Assembly (NCBI GenBank): GCA_964645005.1
Contig: CAZXYS010000002.1
Span: 1 to 64,000, forward strand
DNA: 64,000 nt
Reading direction: 5' to 3'
Origin: CAZXYS01 sp964645005
Lineage (GTDB): Bacteria; Bacteroidota; Ignavibacteria; Kapaibacteriales; UBA2268
Part shown: positions 55,896-64,000 of the stretch, piece by piece
Numbering within the stretch: position 1 is the stretch's first letter
How the letters are laid out: each line of letters begins with the position of its first letter
The notes under the pieces: model-generated
Told to the model about the DNA's origin: nothing
The model's database searches: none
What the model saw: the letters and a program-made list of their open reading frames with translations, nothing else
Translations under genes and position numbers: made by a program

Positions 55896-55968
55896 TTATA
55901 TTTTACTAAATGGAAATATACTTCTGATTTTATTAATTTACCCGAATTAATTTTCTTTTAGCCCTCTT

Positions 55969-58023
55969 TTACTTATTCACTACAATCTCCACAGTCCTGT
56001 TGTAGAATCTTCCTTCCGGCAGGTCATTGTTGAACAGCTTTTGCGATTCGCCCATACCCTTTGTTTTGATTTTCGAATGGTTTAAAAAATTGGCGACGGC
56101 TTTAGCACGCCGGCGGGACAGCCGCAAATTGTAATCTTCTTCCCCGAGTCGGTCGGCATAGCCTTTTACGAGTACTTCCGAAGCGCCGCTTATCCTATTA
56201 TTTATAAGTTCTATTGTTCTTTTGTCAAAATTATCAGTGTCAGCTTCATCGAAATCGAAAAGGATAAGGCGGAAGACTGTCTGTGGATTATTCGAAGAAT
56301 TTTGCTTGTCGTCCCGGATGTTCTCGATTGTGATTGTTTTCTGACTGCTAAGTGAAGCGATGCCGCCTTTTTGATCAACTTCCATTACATAATTCAGGGA
56401 ATTGGCAGTTGTTGGAAATTCTTTTTCATTAATTTTCCATACTATCTCTTTCGGCGGAACGCCTGTATCTTCAAATGTTTTGATAATTTTTTCCTTTGTT
56501 GAAATGTCCAATTTCCAGCCCTCGATACTGCCTGTTGTATCCAATTCCGGCTTGAAGACTATCTTTTCGGGAAGTCGGACGTCCCTGTCATTCTCTAAGA
56601 AGAGCGGCGCAGTTATCTGCCATGTGTCTGAAGTTATCTCTACGCGGCGGTTTTCGGCGATGCCGTCTGCTTCATCTGGTTTGGAAGGATGTTTGGGCAG
56701 ATTACGGGATTGGACAATTAATCTATCCGGCGTAATATTCCGGACTTCGTTAAGATAGCGGTAAACCGCGCTGGCTCTTTCGCTAGAGAGTTCGGTATTG
56801 CCCTGCTCATCGCCGGTATTGGAATTGCAGCCGGTGATTGTAAGTTTGGCGTCAGGGTGAGACTGCATCCGCCTGCCTATGATGTTTAAAACATTGTAAT
56901 ATGTTTCCAGCCGCGAAGAATTCTCAATGTCGGAAATTTTGAAATTATCGGCTTCATTGTCGTTTAGCAGAATGTATCTATCCGGTAGTTCCGAAGAATT
57001 CTCATTAAAAAATATGTAAGGCAGGATAGGGAATAGTTCTTGCTGTTTGCCGGTAATATCAAGAGATGAAAGCTGCTTTTCAGTATCATTTTCATAAAAA
57101 TACGCGCTGACGTCCACTTTTACGAGTTGAGATTCAGGTTCTATCTTAACGCCTTCGAGATCGCCAAAATCTTCGGTGGCGCCTCTGGTATCCTCTTGGG
57201 CGATTTCCGGTTCTGAGGGCGGTTCCGGTTCTTCGATCTCTTCTTCGATTTCCGGCTTTTTGGGCAGCGGTGAAAATTTGACGGATAGTCCGAAGCGTAT
57301 CATATCCGCATTCCACGTAAGCGACGGTACCAGCGGCGATAAACCATAAGTATAAAGAATTTCCGGCGCCACGATAATTGTGTTATCCTTATCGAAGGCA
57401 ATATCGTAGGAAATTCCGCCTGTCAGCGCCGCGCGAAATGCCGAAGCATCCTGAATATCACGGGATGAGGGATATCTGACTTTTCTGCCATTGTCAAAAG
57501 TAAGATTTGACGGTGACTTCAGCTTTTCGTCCTGCTCGATTTTTTTGCCAAAGATATAGCCGCCGTAAAAGCCGCCAGTAAGCGAAAAATTGCCGATAGG
57601 TTTAACGCTTATCAGTGCTTCCAAAGCGATATCGGATAGTTCGGTAGTCAGATCGTGCGTTGTGATAATATCTGTTGGCTCGCCCTGATGAAGCATAGTT
57701 TTCTGCTCGTCATCAGTGAAATCGGCATTATATTGCGCATAAATTGTCCTCAAAATAACAGACAATCTCTCATTATAGGGCAATTCGAATAGTAAGCCGG
57801 CAGTGAATCCTATCCCTTCGCCATCTTCGAAATCCGGGCAGCAATTTGTAACTCCCGGCAATTGACTGAAATCGGATGAGTGCCTGTTGAGATTATAATT
57901 TCCAAGAATACCATACCGATTGCGAAGTGTGTTATCTTTGGTATTGTCCTGCGCTTGCAGTAACGAGGGAATAAGCATAACGCAGATCAGCAGCAATGAA
58001 AATGGCAGACGTAGTTCTTTCAT
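55969..58023 (-). CDS. OmpA-family outer-membrane protein with two OmpA-like domains
   Basis: 684 residues with a signal peptide (LPFSLLLICVMLIPSLLQAQ). Residues about 30-260 look like an outer-membrane beta-barrel (alternating hydrophobic strands, ending in SVKFSPLP). A Pro/Glu-rich linker (EEEIEEPEPPSEPEIAQED) follows. Two peptidoglycan-binding OmpA-like regions come next: TITGCNSNTGDEQGNTELSS .. ERASAVYRYLNEV .. NRRVEI, and at the C-terminus VLVKGYADRLGEEDYNLRLS .. RRRAKAVANFLNHSK .. NRTVEIVV. It probably anchors the outer membrane to the cell wall. Two OmpA domains in one chain are less common than one. It may be cotranscribed with the giant cargo gene upstream, across the palindromic spacer. 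Confidence 0.88.
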   Translation of the reverse strand: MKELRLPFSLLLICVMLIPSLLQAQDNTKDNTLRNRYGILGNYNLNRHSSDFSQLPGVTNCCPDFEDGEGIGFTAGLLFELPYNERLSVILRTIYAQYNADFTDDEQKTMLHQGEPTDIITTHDLTTELSDIALEALISVKPIGNFSLTGGFYGGYIFGKKIEQDEKLKSPSNLTFDNGRKVRYPSSRDIQDASAFRAALTGGISYDIAFDKDNTIIVAPEILYTYGLSPLVPSLTWNADMIRFGLSVKFSPLPKKPEIEEEIEEPEPPSEPEIAQEDTRGATEDFGDLEGVKIEPESQLVKVDVSAYFYENDTEKQLSSLDITGKQQELFPILPYIFFNENSSELPDRYILLNDNEADNFKISDIENSSRLETYYNVLNIIGRRMQSHPDAKLTITGCNSNTGDEQGNTELSSERASAVYRYLNEVRNITPDRLIVQSRNLPKHPSKPDEADGIAENRRVEITSDTWQITAPLFLENDRDVRLPEKIVFKPELDTTGSIEGWKLDISTKEKIIKTFEDTGVPPKEIVWKINEKEFPTTANSLNYVMEVDQKGGIASLSSQKTITIENIRDDKQNSSNNPQTVFRLILFDFDEADTDNFDKRTIELINNRISGASEVLVKGYADRLGEEDYNLRLSRRRAKAVANFLNHSKIKTKGMGESQKLFNNDLPEGRFYNRTVEIVVNK

Positions 58024-58060
58024 AATCCTGTTGATTTTTTGAAAATTCTTTTACTAATGC

Positions 58061-58142
58061 TCAACCGCAGGGTTAACCCTGCGGTTGATTTAACCCTGCG
58101 GTTGATTGAGCGATTTACTTGCTATAGGTTAACCCTGCGGTT
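58061..58142. repeat. Palindromic AACCCTGCGGTT repeats between the OmpA and giant T9SS genes
   Basis: A perfect 28-base palindrome at 58061-58088 is made of one inverted and one direct AACCCTGCGGTT unit. Two further direct units follow at 58092-58103 and 58131-58142. The spacer lies between two genes on the same strand and could form alternative hairpins. Confidence 0.8.
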
Positions 58143-58153
58143 AAAAAAACATT

Positions 58154-61100
58154 TTACTTTATAAACTTCCCAAAATACTTCTCTTTCTCGCCTTGTTCAT
58201 TAGTTCCTATAATGTTGTAAATGTATGCGCCCTTTGAAATAGCGGGATAATTCCATTCCACTTCGTGGCTGCCGTAGCCGGTCGGGCAGCCGCTAATCAC
58301 GTCGATTTCCACACCGTCTGTGGAATAGATGATTATCTCTATATCCCGCATCGCGCGCGGCAGCGAATACATAAACGTAGTACCGTCCAGAACGGGGTTC
58401 GGTCCTGTCCTGACATCCCTTATCCAGTGCGGACCATGGATAGGGATAGTCATAGATTTTGCGTTGTTATTCTCGCAGAATTCGCAGTATTTGCCGTCGG
58501 CATCGATTTTTGCCATTACTTCGAGGTATTCCGCATCCTTCGGAACGGCAAAATACATGTCGATCGTCGAATTCTCGAATTCATTGAGTTCCGCAACTGT
58601 TTTGCTATCGACAAGCGTCGTATCCTTATGGTCGACAATGACATAGAAGTCTATGAGAATATCATCCGCATAGATCACGCCATTTTCAAATTTGGCTGTG
58701 ATCTTAGCGCCTGAGCCGTAAGTCACATCCTGCCTGTCAATTTCGACATCGATCAAATTGAAATCGAATGCCGGAAAATCAAGTACGGTCTTATCAGGGT
58801 AGTGATAGAGCGACTTTTCGTCAGGATCGTGCGTAGCCCTGCCGTAGTAAGTAATATCGACCTGCGGTATAAGCATTGTGAGATCATACATATAATCGCA
58901 GGCGTCGGGGGCAGCGCCGAAATGCACGTAGAACTTGCGCTTCTCGCCGGGGATCATCGGCATCGGACGGGCTTCGATGACATTTCCATCGACAGTGCAG
59001 AAGTCCGGCAGTTTATCTTCGATCGGGACGAAATAAGGTCCCGGATTGATTTCCAGCAGCGCCTGCTCGTCAATATCATTGCCGGAATTGGAAATCTCGA
59101 TCATAGTCTTGATGTCGATTTCCTCGCTGACATCCCACGTGAACAGTCCTTCTTCATCAGGCGGATTGCCATTCACCTCGACCACCTCTTTGTACGTCTT
59201 GATTCTTGGTCCGACAGGCGTAACCGATACCCCATTGGATTGGACTGTGTGAGCACCTCTTGGCTGGAATATCCAGTTAGCCTCTCTGTCGTAATCGTAG
59301 GACATCTGCTGCTCTTCGGTCAATTCGACCTGATCTTCAGCGTAATAGCTGTAAACCTCGCCTCTTTCAAGGATGTTGATTGTCGGCTGCTCAACTGTCG
59401 GAAATACGGCAAACTGCGAGAGATTAATAGTCTCGATACCCGAATTTGCATCATAATTCGTTGCCAGAGTCGCATTCAGGCTGTCCCAGTCGAGATGGCT
59501 TATATCTTCGTCAGACCATTTCACCTGCGAAAGCCCAGTGAACCAGTCCGTAGTCTGCACCTGCAAGTCTTTCAGACTGCCCTGCCCGATTACAAGCTGC
59601 TGATATTCCTTCACATTGCCGAAGGCATCCTTCAAGCTCATGCTGAACATCGCAGGCGGTATTTCATAATCGACCTTTTGCTCATTAGAGCCGTCATAAT
59701 GCCTGCGAGTGCCGGACATATCGAAATTAATCCTATAGATGCCCTTATCCAGCGTTTCATCGACTTTGACAAGGAACATGTAATATGCCCGACGGGACGG
59801 CTGCAGCAACGGAAGAATATTGCCCATCTTCACGAGCACTTCGCTCTCGGGCTGGTTGAAGCGCCAGCCCTGAGTGAATGTGCCCAGATCGTCGCCGCCC
59901 TGGATGATTTCGCCCGTCTTGGGATCGACCTTCGCGGGAACCAACGGACGCGGGTAAGCCACGTAACTCATAACAACTTCCGAATTGCCCAGCTCATCAG
60001 GCAGATCAGGTTCTATTTTGGTGTTAAGCCAGTTATCGTCCGTACCGTTGGAAACTTCGATCTTGACTTCGATGAAGCTGCCTTCGACTTCTTTCGGATA
60101 GTCCGTCAGATCAGGATTATCCGAGCTGTCAGCCATAGGTACGAGTGTCAGTTTGGTATTATCATGCGCCGGATCTATTATCGCCGACATGTTTATAGCC
60201 GGTTCCATCAGGCTGCAGGGGTCTCTGCCGCCGACATAAGTAGTCACAGTCGATTCGCCGAAACCGTAAGATACATGGTACGGATCGAAATTATGATCGA
60301 AGTCATGCGGTTCGCCGCGGTCGGTGATAGTATGTTTCACAAATGTAGTATCCATGCCGAATTTGATCATTGAGGGATTGGGCTGGGTATTAACATTGTA
60401 ATCCACGCCTTTCGCAAAGCCGGACAGCACATGCGAGAAGATCACCCATGGCGAGCCGCCGAATATCTCTTCCACGACCAGCCAGCCGCCCTTGCTGATA
60501 TCGACCGGTCCTTCCTTCCCCATTCCTTCGTATATCGCATGGAATTTAAAGTGTGTCTTGCCGAGATTCTCGAAAAAGTCATCGCCGTAGGTCTCGTCGG
60601 CGCCGTGATACCAGCCGGAATCCACCTGCCCGTAAATATCGTCTATGAAAGGTTCTTCGGGGTAATCCAGCCAGTCTTCGCCGTCGTCCAGCATGAAGCC
60701 GTCATGCAGGAAGCCGGTGGATGAGCAGAACCTATCGCCTCGATCGTCAATCCAGTCGTCAATGCCGTCGAAGTTGTCATCATCGAGCGCCGGCGGAATT
60801 AATAGCTGTGGTATATATATTTTATAAGTGAAGGGATCTTCCCAAATCTCGATTTCATTCTTGGTGTTGGGATTGTCGAGCCATTTTTCGAAAGGTTTGC
60901 CATCGACCTCGACTATTTCCTCTATAAGGAAATTACCCTTATCATCTTTCGGAAAATGTATCTTGTAGCCGCCGAGCCCTTTCGGAATTTCATACACCAT
61001 GTACCCAAAAACGCCGTCGCCGAGTTCCTCGACGCCTTCTATCCGCTCGGACGGATCGTTGTAATCAACGTCATGACCGGCATTCCGAATCCAGTAATAT

Positions 61101-63766
61101 GTATATTCGGTCGATGCGTCAACGTCGAAAGTAAGATTAGCCGTTCCCTGCGCCGGCAGATATCTGAGGGTATCGCCGGAACCGGGTTCCGTTACCGTAT
61201 AATTATTCGACAAATATTCAAACTGCAGCGGATTCGGCAGCGGCGCGTAATATGTATATGTCGATCTTATCGGCGTCGTGCGATGCTCATTGAAGATTGT
61301 CTTATATTCAATATTCGAATAGAGTGATTTCTTCGGCGTATAGTTTGTCATGTCAATCTCTTCGCCGCCGAGAGAGAGAACAGCTATATATTCTCTGTGC
61401 GGCTGCGGAACAGTACCCGCACAGTAATCGGTCGGTTTTAGCCTGTAGCCTGTTTCAGCCGTATCAATATATGTAAATCCTTCATAATTATTGATCTTCT
61501 GGTAAATTAGCTGTTTCCAAATGACATCGCCGTCATCATCTCTTTCCATCCAGTGAGTCCAGCTCGTATCGGACAAGTCGGCATTGTTAATATCCGGCGT
61601 ATATGGATAATACATGCCGTTAACATCATCGCAGAGGTCATGCGCTTTGCCGACGCCGGCGGACATCTTCACCAGATCGGGCGGATCGACCCAAATCTCA
61701 TAATAGCAGTACGGATCGAAATAGTCATAGCCGCGAACAGTGCCTATATCCCAGGTGACTTTCCACACACGGATCTTATCGCCGGGCTCTTCTACGTCAA
61801 CGACGCCGTCCCCGTCGAGATCCTGTGCGCGGACGCCGTCATGATCTATATCTTCGTAATAGGTCGTGTCGCCCGTACGAAGATGTTCCCACGGATTCAA
61901 CCAGTAAACCGAGGTTTCCTCAATCTTGTAGCCTTTAGGATAGATAGAAGCGGTGTCCAGCCAGGCGTCCGGGTCACCGTCGCTGTCCATATCGTATTGA
62001 GGATTATTCAGGTCGTTGCTGCCTTTCAGCACGTCCACATATTTTCCGCCGGGCGTCTTTAATATCGGGATATTTATGGAATTGTCGCTCCAGTAGAATG
62101 GTACGTCCTTCGGAATGTACTGTGTGTATATCGTCTCGCGGGCGTCGGTCCTTTCTTTGTTTTCCATTATCATAAATACCTTGAATGGCTGGAAGTACAT
62201 CCCGAGGAAGTTCTTCCAGTTCAGATCGGTATCCGCCACAAGAAAAGCGCTGAACATCACATCCGCATAATTCCTGTATTGATAGAAATAGCTCTTGCCC
62301 TCGCTATCCGACCAACTTGTGATATTGAATGAAACGTAAATATAATTCCGCCATGAGATATATTTCGAAACCTGCTCATGCATTTTAGATTCAGGCTCCG
62401 GCGTTTGCAGTCTGTAAACTATAGTTTTCTCAGAGCGCGGCGCCATTGTTATATTTTTGAAATATAATCTATTGCCATTGGTCTCGTAATCTTCGCCCGA
62501 AGGGACATCCACGAAAGTGAAATAGTCCTTGATTCTTTCTTCGATTTGTATACCTGTGATTGTCTCGGAAGATAAATTCCTCAACTGCACTCTCACTTCG
62601 AAGGTATCGACTCTGTCGTAAGAAATTGCATTCTTTCCGCAGGTCAGCGAATCGGGCAGCTCATTCCACAGAGAACGGGTAACGTCAATTTTCTTTGCAA
62701 AAGCATAAAGAATAGAATTCATAGTCCACTGCAACTGGCGGCTGCCGGTACCAATGTTATTCGTTCCGCCGATAGTCGGCAAGCCGGTATTGCAAAGGAC
62801 CCTGCCGTTATTCGCATCATCGCCTGACAACGCAAAAACCACCGGATTCTGCGCCATCGGCGTCCTCGCAATGACATCGCCGTTAAAGCCGTTTATTTGC
62901 GGTACGGGATTTGAATAGATATAATTTCCCGTTGCCTGTTTAGTGAAAGCAACGGGATTATCGGAATTGGTGAATTCAATTTCCAATAGATTAGTATTGG
63001 GATCGGGGTCGAATGTGTAGTCGAAATTCACTGTCCCCGAATCCAGAATCCCGAGCTTCTCGAGGAAATATGCCGCATTGCCTTCCGCGTAAATCGTGCC
63101 CCCGCCGGCAAGGAATGACTTGATTTTATCCGCCATATTCGGCGATTTGTTGAAAATACTGTCGATATAGTATTTCTGGTTATCGCCGTTTGCCGTGAAG
63201 GAAGGAATGATCAGCAATTGCGTTGCGCCGCTGATGCCGGCGGTGTCAATGCCTTCTTCATCAACAAAATGATAAGAATTGTAGAGATATGTGTCGAACA
63301 TATTCTTGAAATAAATGGCTTCCCAGTTCACGGTTTTGTTATTATGCTTAATATTGCTTCGCAAAATGGCAACGCGCCATGAACTGTTCTTGAACTGGAT
63401 TGCGTAGTGGTCTTTATTTTGCCAGTTATAGCTGCCGTAATCGGAATGAGTTACCGATTTAAAGCTGGGATGGATCTTATCCGGCAGTACAAAACTGCCG
63501 CCATTGGCGCCGTCCATTATCCAGTATGGGGTATGTTCACCGTAAGCCGGAAACAGGTTCTCATCCTGGGTAGAATTCGAAAATCGGTAATTGACAATCG
63601 CTTCATAGAAGACCATTTTATACGTCTTCGTGAAATCCGCCTGAGAGGAATCGCTGGGAACGATTATCCCCCCGCCGTAGCTGAATTGATTTGTAAAAAA
63701 TAATGCAAGTATCAACACGAGCAGTAACCTGGCTCGTGGAAGCTTAGGTTGTAACATCTTAATCAT
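58154..63766 (-). CDS. Giant secreted protein (1870 residues), T9SS cargo
   Basis: The ATG at 63766 has an AGGGGG site. A signal peptide (ARLLLVLILALFFTNQFSYG) is followed by a long beta-rich protein. Near residues 580-660 are calcium-loop-like Asp clusters (DMDSDGDPDAW, DIDHDGVRAQDLDGDGVVD). Near 1025-1080 is another acidic cluster (DDDNFDGIDDWIDDRGDR). Repeated conserved-domain/Ig-like segments follow (NLSSETITGIQIEERIKDYF; VSNGTDDNWLNTKIEPDL). The C-terminus (VRTGPNPVLDGTTFMYSLPR .. GSHEVEWNYPAISKGAYIYN .. KYFGKFIK) is a FlgD-like/T9SS sorting domain. It is probably a large surface or extracellular protein; no enzyme motif was found. Confidence 0.88.
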   Translation of the reverse strand: MIKMLQPKLPRARLLLVLILALFFTNQFSYGGGIIVPSDSSQADFTKTYKMVFYEAIVNYRFSNSTQDENLFPAYGEHTPYWIMDGANGGSFVLPDKIHPSFKSVTHSDYGSYNWQNKDHYAIQFKNSSWRVAILRSNIKHNNKTVNWEAIYFKNMFDTYLYNSYHFVDEEGIDTAGISGATQLLIIPSFTANGDNQKYYIDSIFNKSPNMADKIKSFLAGGGTIYAEGNAAYFLEKLGILDSGTVNFDYTFDPDPNTNLLEIEFTNSDNPVAFTKQATGNYIYSNPVPQINGFNGDVIARTPMAQNPVVFALSGDDANNGRVLCNTGLPTIGGTNNIGTGSRQLQWTMNSILYAFAKKIDVTRSLWNELPDSLTCGKNAISYDRVDTFEVRVQLRNLSSETITGIQIEERIKDYFTFVDVPSGEDYETNGNRLYFKNITMAPRSEKTIVYRLQTPEPESKMHEQVSKYISWRNYIYVSFNITSWSDSEGKSYFYQYRNYADVMFSAFLVADTDLNWKNFLGMYFQPFKVFMIMENKERTDARETIYTQYIPKDVPFYWSDNSINIPILKTPGGKYVDVLKGSNDLNNPQYDMDSDGDPDAWLDTASIYPKGYKIEETSVYWLNPWEHLRTGDTTYYEDIDHDGVRAQDLDGDGVVDVEEPGDKIRVWKVTWDIGTVRGYDYFDPYCYYEIWVDPPDLVKMSAGVGKAHDLCDDVNGMYYPYTPDINNADLSDTSWTHWMERDDDGDVIWKQLIYQKINNYEGFTYIDTAETGYRLKPTDYCAGTVPQPHREYIAVLSLGGEEIDMTNYTPKKSLYSNIEYKTIFNEHRTTPIRSTYTYYAPLPNPLQFEYLSNNYTVTEPGSGDTLRYLPAQGTANLTFDVDASTEYTYYWIRNAGHDVDYNDPSERIEGVEELGDGVFGYMVYEIPKGLGGYKIHFPKDDKGNFLIEEIVEVDGKPFEKWLDNPNTKNEIEIWEDPFTYKIYIPQLLIPPALDDDNFDGIDDWIDDRGDRFCSSTGFLHDGFMLDDGEDWLDYPEEPFIDDIYGQVDSGWYHGADETYGDDFFENLGKTHFKFHAIYEGMGKEGPVDISKGGWLVVEEIFGGSPWVIFSHVLSGFAKGVDYNVNTQPNPSMIKFGMDTTFVKHTITDRGEPHDFDHNFDPYHVSYGFGESTVTTYVGGRDPCSLMEPAINMSAIIDPAHDNTKLTLVPMADSSDNPDLTDYPKEVEGSFIEVKIEVSNGTDDNWLNTKIEPDLPDELGNSEVVMSYVAYPRPLVPAKVDPKTGEIIQGGDDLGTFTQGWRFNQPESEVLVKMGNILPLLQPSRRAYYMFLVKVDETLDKGIYRINFDMSGTRRHYDGSNEQKVDYEIPPAMFSMSLKDAFGNVKEYQQLVIGQGSLKDLQVQTTDWFTGLSQVKWSDEDISHLDWDSLNATLATNYDANSGIETINLSQFAVFPTVEQPTINILERGEVYSYYAEDQVELTEEQQMSYDYDREANWIFQPRGAHTVQSNGVSVTPVGPRIKTYKEVVEVNGNPPDEEGLFTWDVSEEIDIKTMIEISNSGNDIDEQALLEINPGPYFVPIEDKLPDFCTVDGNVIEARPMPMIPGEKRKFYVHFGAAPDACDYMYDLTMLIPQVDITYYGRATHDPDEKSLYHYPDKTVLDFPAFDFNLIDVEIDRQDVTYGSGAKITAKFENGVIYADDILIDFYVIVDHKDTTLVDSKTVAELNEFENSTIDMYFAVPKDAEYLEVMAKIDADGKYCEFCENNNAKSMTIPIHGPHWIRDVRTGPNPVLDGTTFMYSLPRAMRDIEIIIYSTDGVEIDVISGCPTGYGSHEVEWNYPAISKGAYIYNIIGTNEQGEKEKYFGKFIK

Positions 63767-64000
63767 AATACCCCCTGTAAATGTTTATATGAATTCATTT
63801 GTTGTCTCAGCGAAAACTTTATATGTATTATCTCACGTGACAGGGGGAGTTACGAATAAATGCATACCATTTACAATTCCGAAATAGTACGGCGCATCCA
63901 TGCTTTTGATAAGTAATTATTTTTTTGAGATAAGAGTTCGTAACAATATCCTATAAATTACCCCCGCTCGTTTTTTAAATATATTAATTTATAAAAAATT
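63767..64000. other. Upstream region of the giant cargo gene
   Basis: About 230 bases, AT-rich, without a reading frame. It should contain the promoter of the gene at 58154-63766, but I see no clear consensus. Confidence 0.45.

Noticed and set aside
58061..58142. Possible CRISPR array
   Set aside because: The repeat unit is only 12 bases, spacing is irregular, and no cas gene is in the window.
58802..60373. Long open frame (about 520 codons) antisense to the giant cargo gene
   Set aside because: It lies wholly inside the opposite-strand gene, is rich in Arg/His/Ile as expected for the antisense of this codon usage, and has no ribosome binding site or domain.

Overview
The window looks like a chromosome segment of a Gram-negative bacterium from the Bacteroidota/Ignavibacteriota/Kapabacteria side of the FCB group. 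The evidence is five secreted proteins ending in type IX secretion (T9SS) C-terminal sorting domains, LPS genes (kdsA, lptC), SurA-like chaperones, an OmpA-family protein, Bacteroidota-like promoter spacing (TTG-N19/20-TAnnTTTG) in two places, and many short hairpin-rich dispersed repeats between genes. A species cannot be assigned from the sequence alone. No rRNA, tRNA or CRISPR array was recognised.

Layout. 0.1-2.6 kb: a small sigma factor, then an overlapping chain of two nucleotidyltransferase (MNT) genes and one HEPN gene that runs by a 4-base overlap into a methylglutaconyl-CoA hydratase-like gene. 2.7-7 kb: three T9SS cargo genes on the minus strand plus two decayed relatives. 7.8-10.5 kb: biotin carboxylase, biotin carrier protein and a fatty-acid-hydroxylase-like membrane protein. 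11-15 kb: a type II restriction-modification (R-M) island with a frameshifted XRE regulator in front and a decayed membrane protein behind. 15.3-23.5 kb: sucC, a 1387-residue vWA/WD40/lectin secreted protein, a glycosidase pseudogene broken by repeats, and a DUF3179 lipoprotein. 23.6-25.8 kb: methylcrotonyl-CoA carboxylase beta subunit and a small conserved protein. 26.3-29.9 kb: an AT-rich defence island with a CfrBI-like endonuclease, a HEAT-repeat/methyltransferase fusion, a nuclease-like orphan and an HNH-type remnant. 30-35.5 kb: comB-like, kdsA-lptC, tpiA-pgsA, HU and pyrB. 36-46 kb: an OPT transporter, queA, two SurA-like isomerases, murC and a nitrilase. 46.5-55.9 kb: an NlpC/P60 peptidase, a P-type ATPase carrying an in-frame amber codon, an SDR, a sulfotransferase-like protein, coaBC, der and rplU-rpmA. 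56-63.8 kb: an OmpA-family protein and a 1870-residue T9SS cargo.

How the genes fit together. The hydratase, biotin carboxylase, biotin carrier and carboxyltransferase beta subunit together cover two consecutive steps of leucine catabolism (3-methylcrotonyl-CoA to HMG-CoA). They lie scattered over about 23 kb, with R-M genes, T9SS cargo and repeats between them. Two R-M systems, a toxin-antitoxin-like MNT/HEPN module and several decayed defence genes make this a region of repeated gain and loss. At least five genes show frameshifts or premature stops. Two of these sit in homopolymers (G7 and T8), where sequencing error or phase variation must be told apart. I see no wholly new system with certainty. 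The best candidates for follow-up are the MNT-MNT-HEPN chain, the HEAT-methyltransferase R-M system and the R-M locus with the T8-interrupted regulator.
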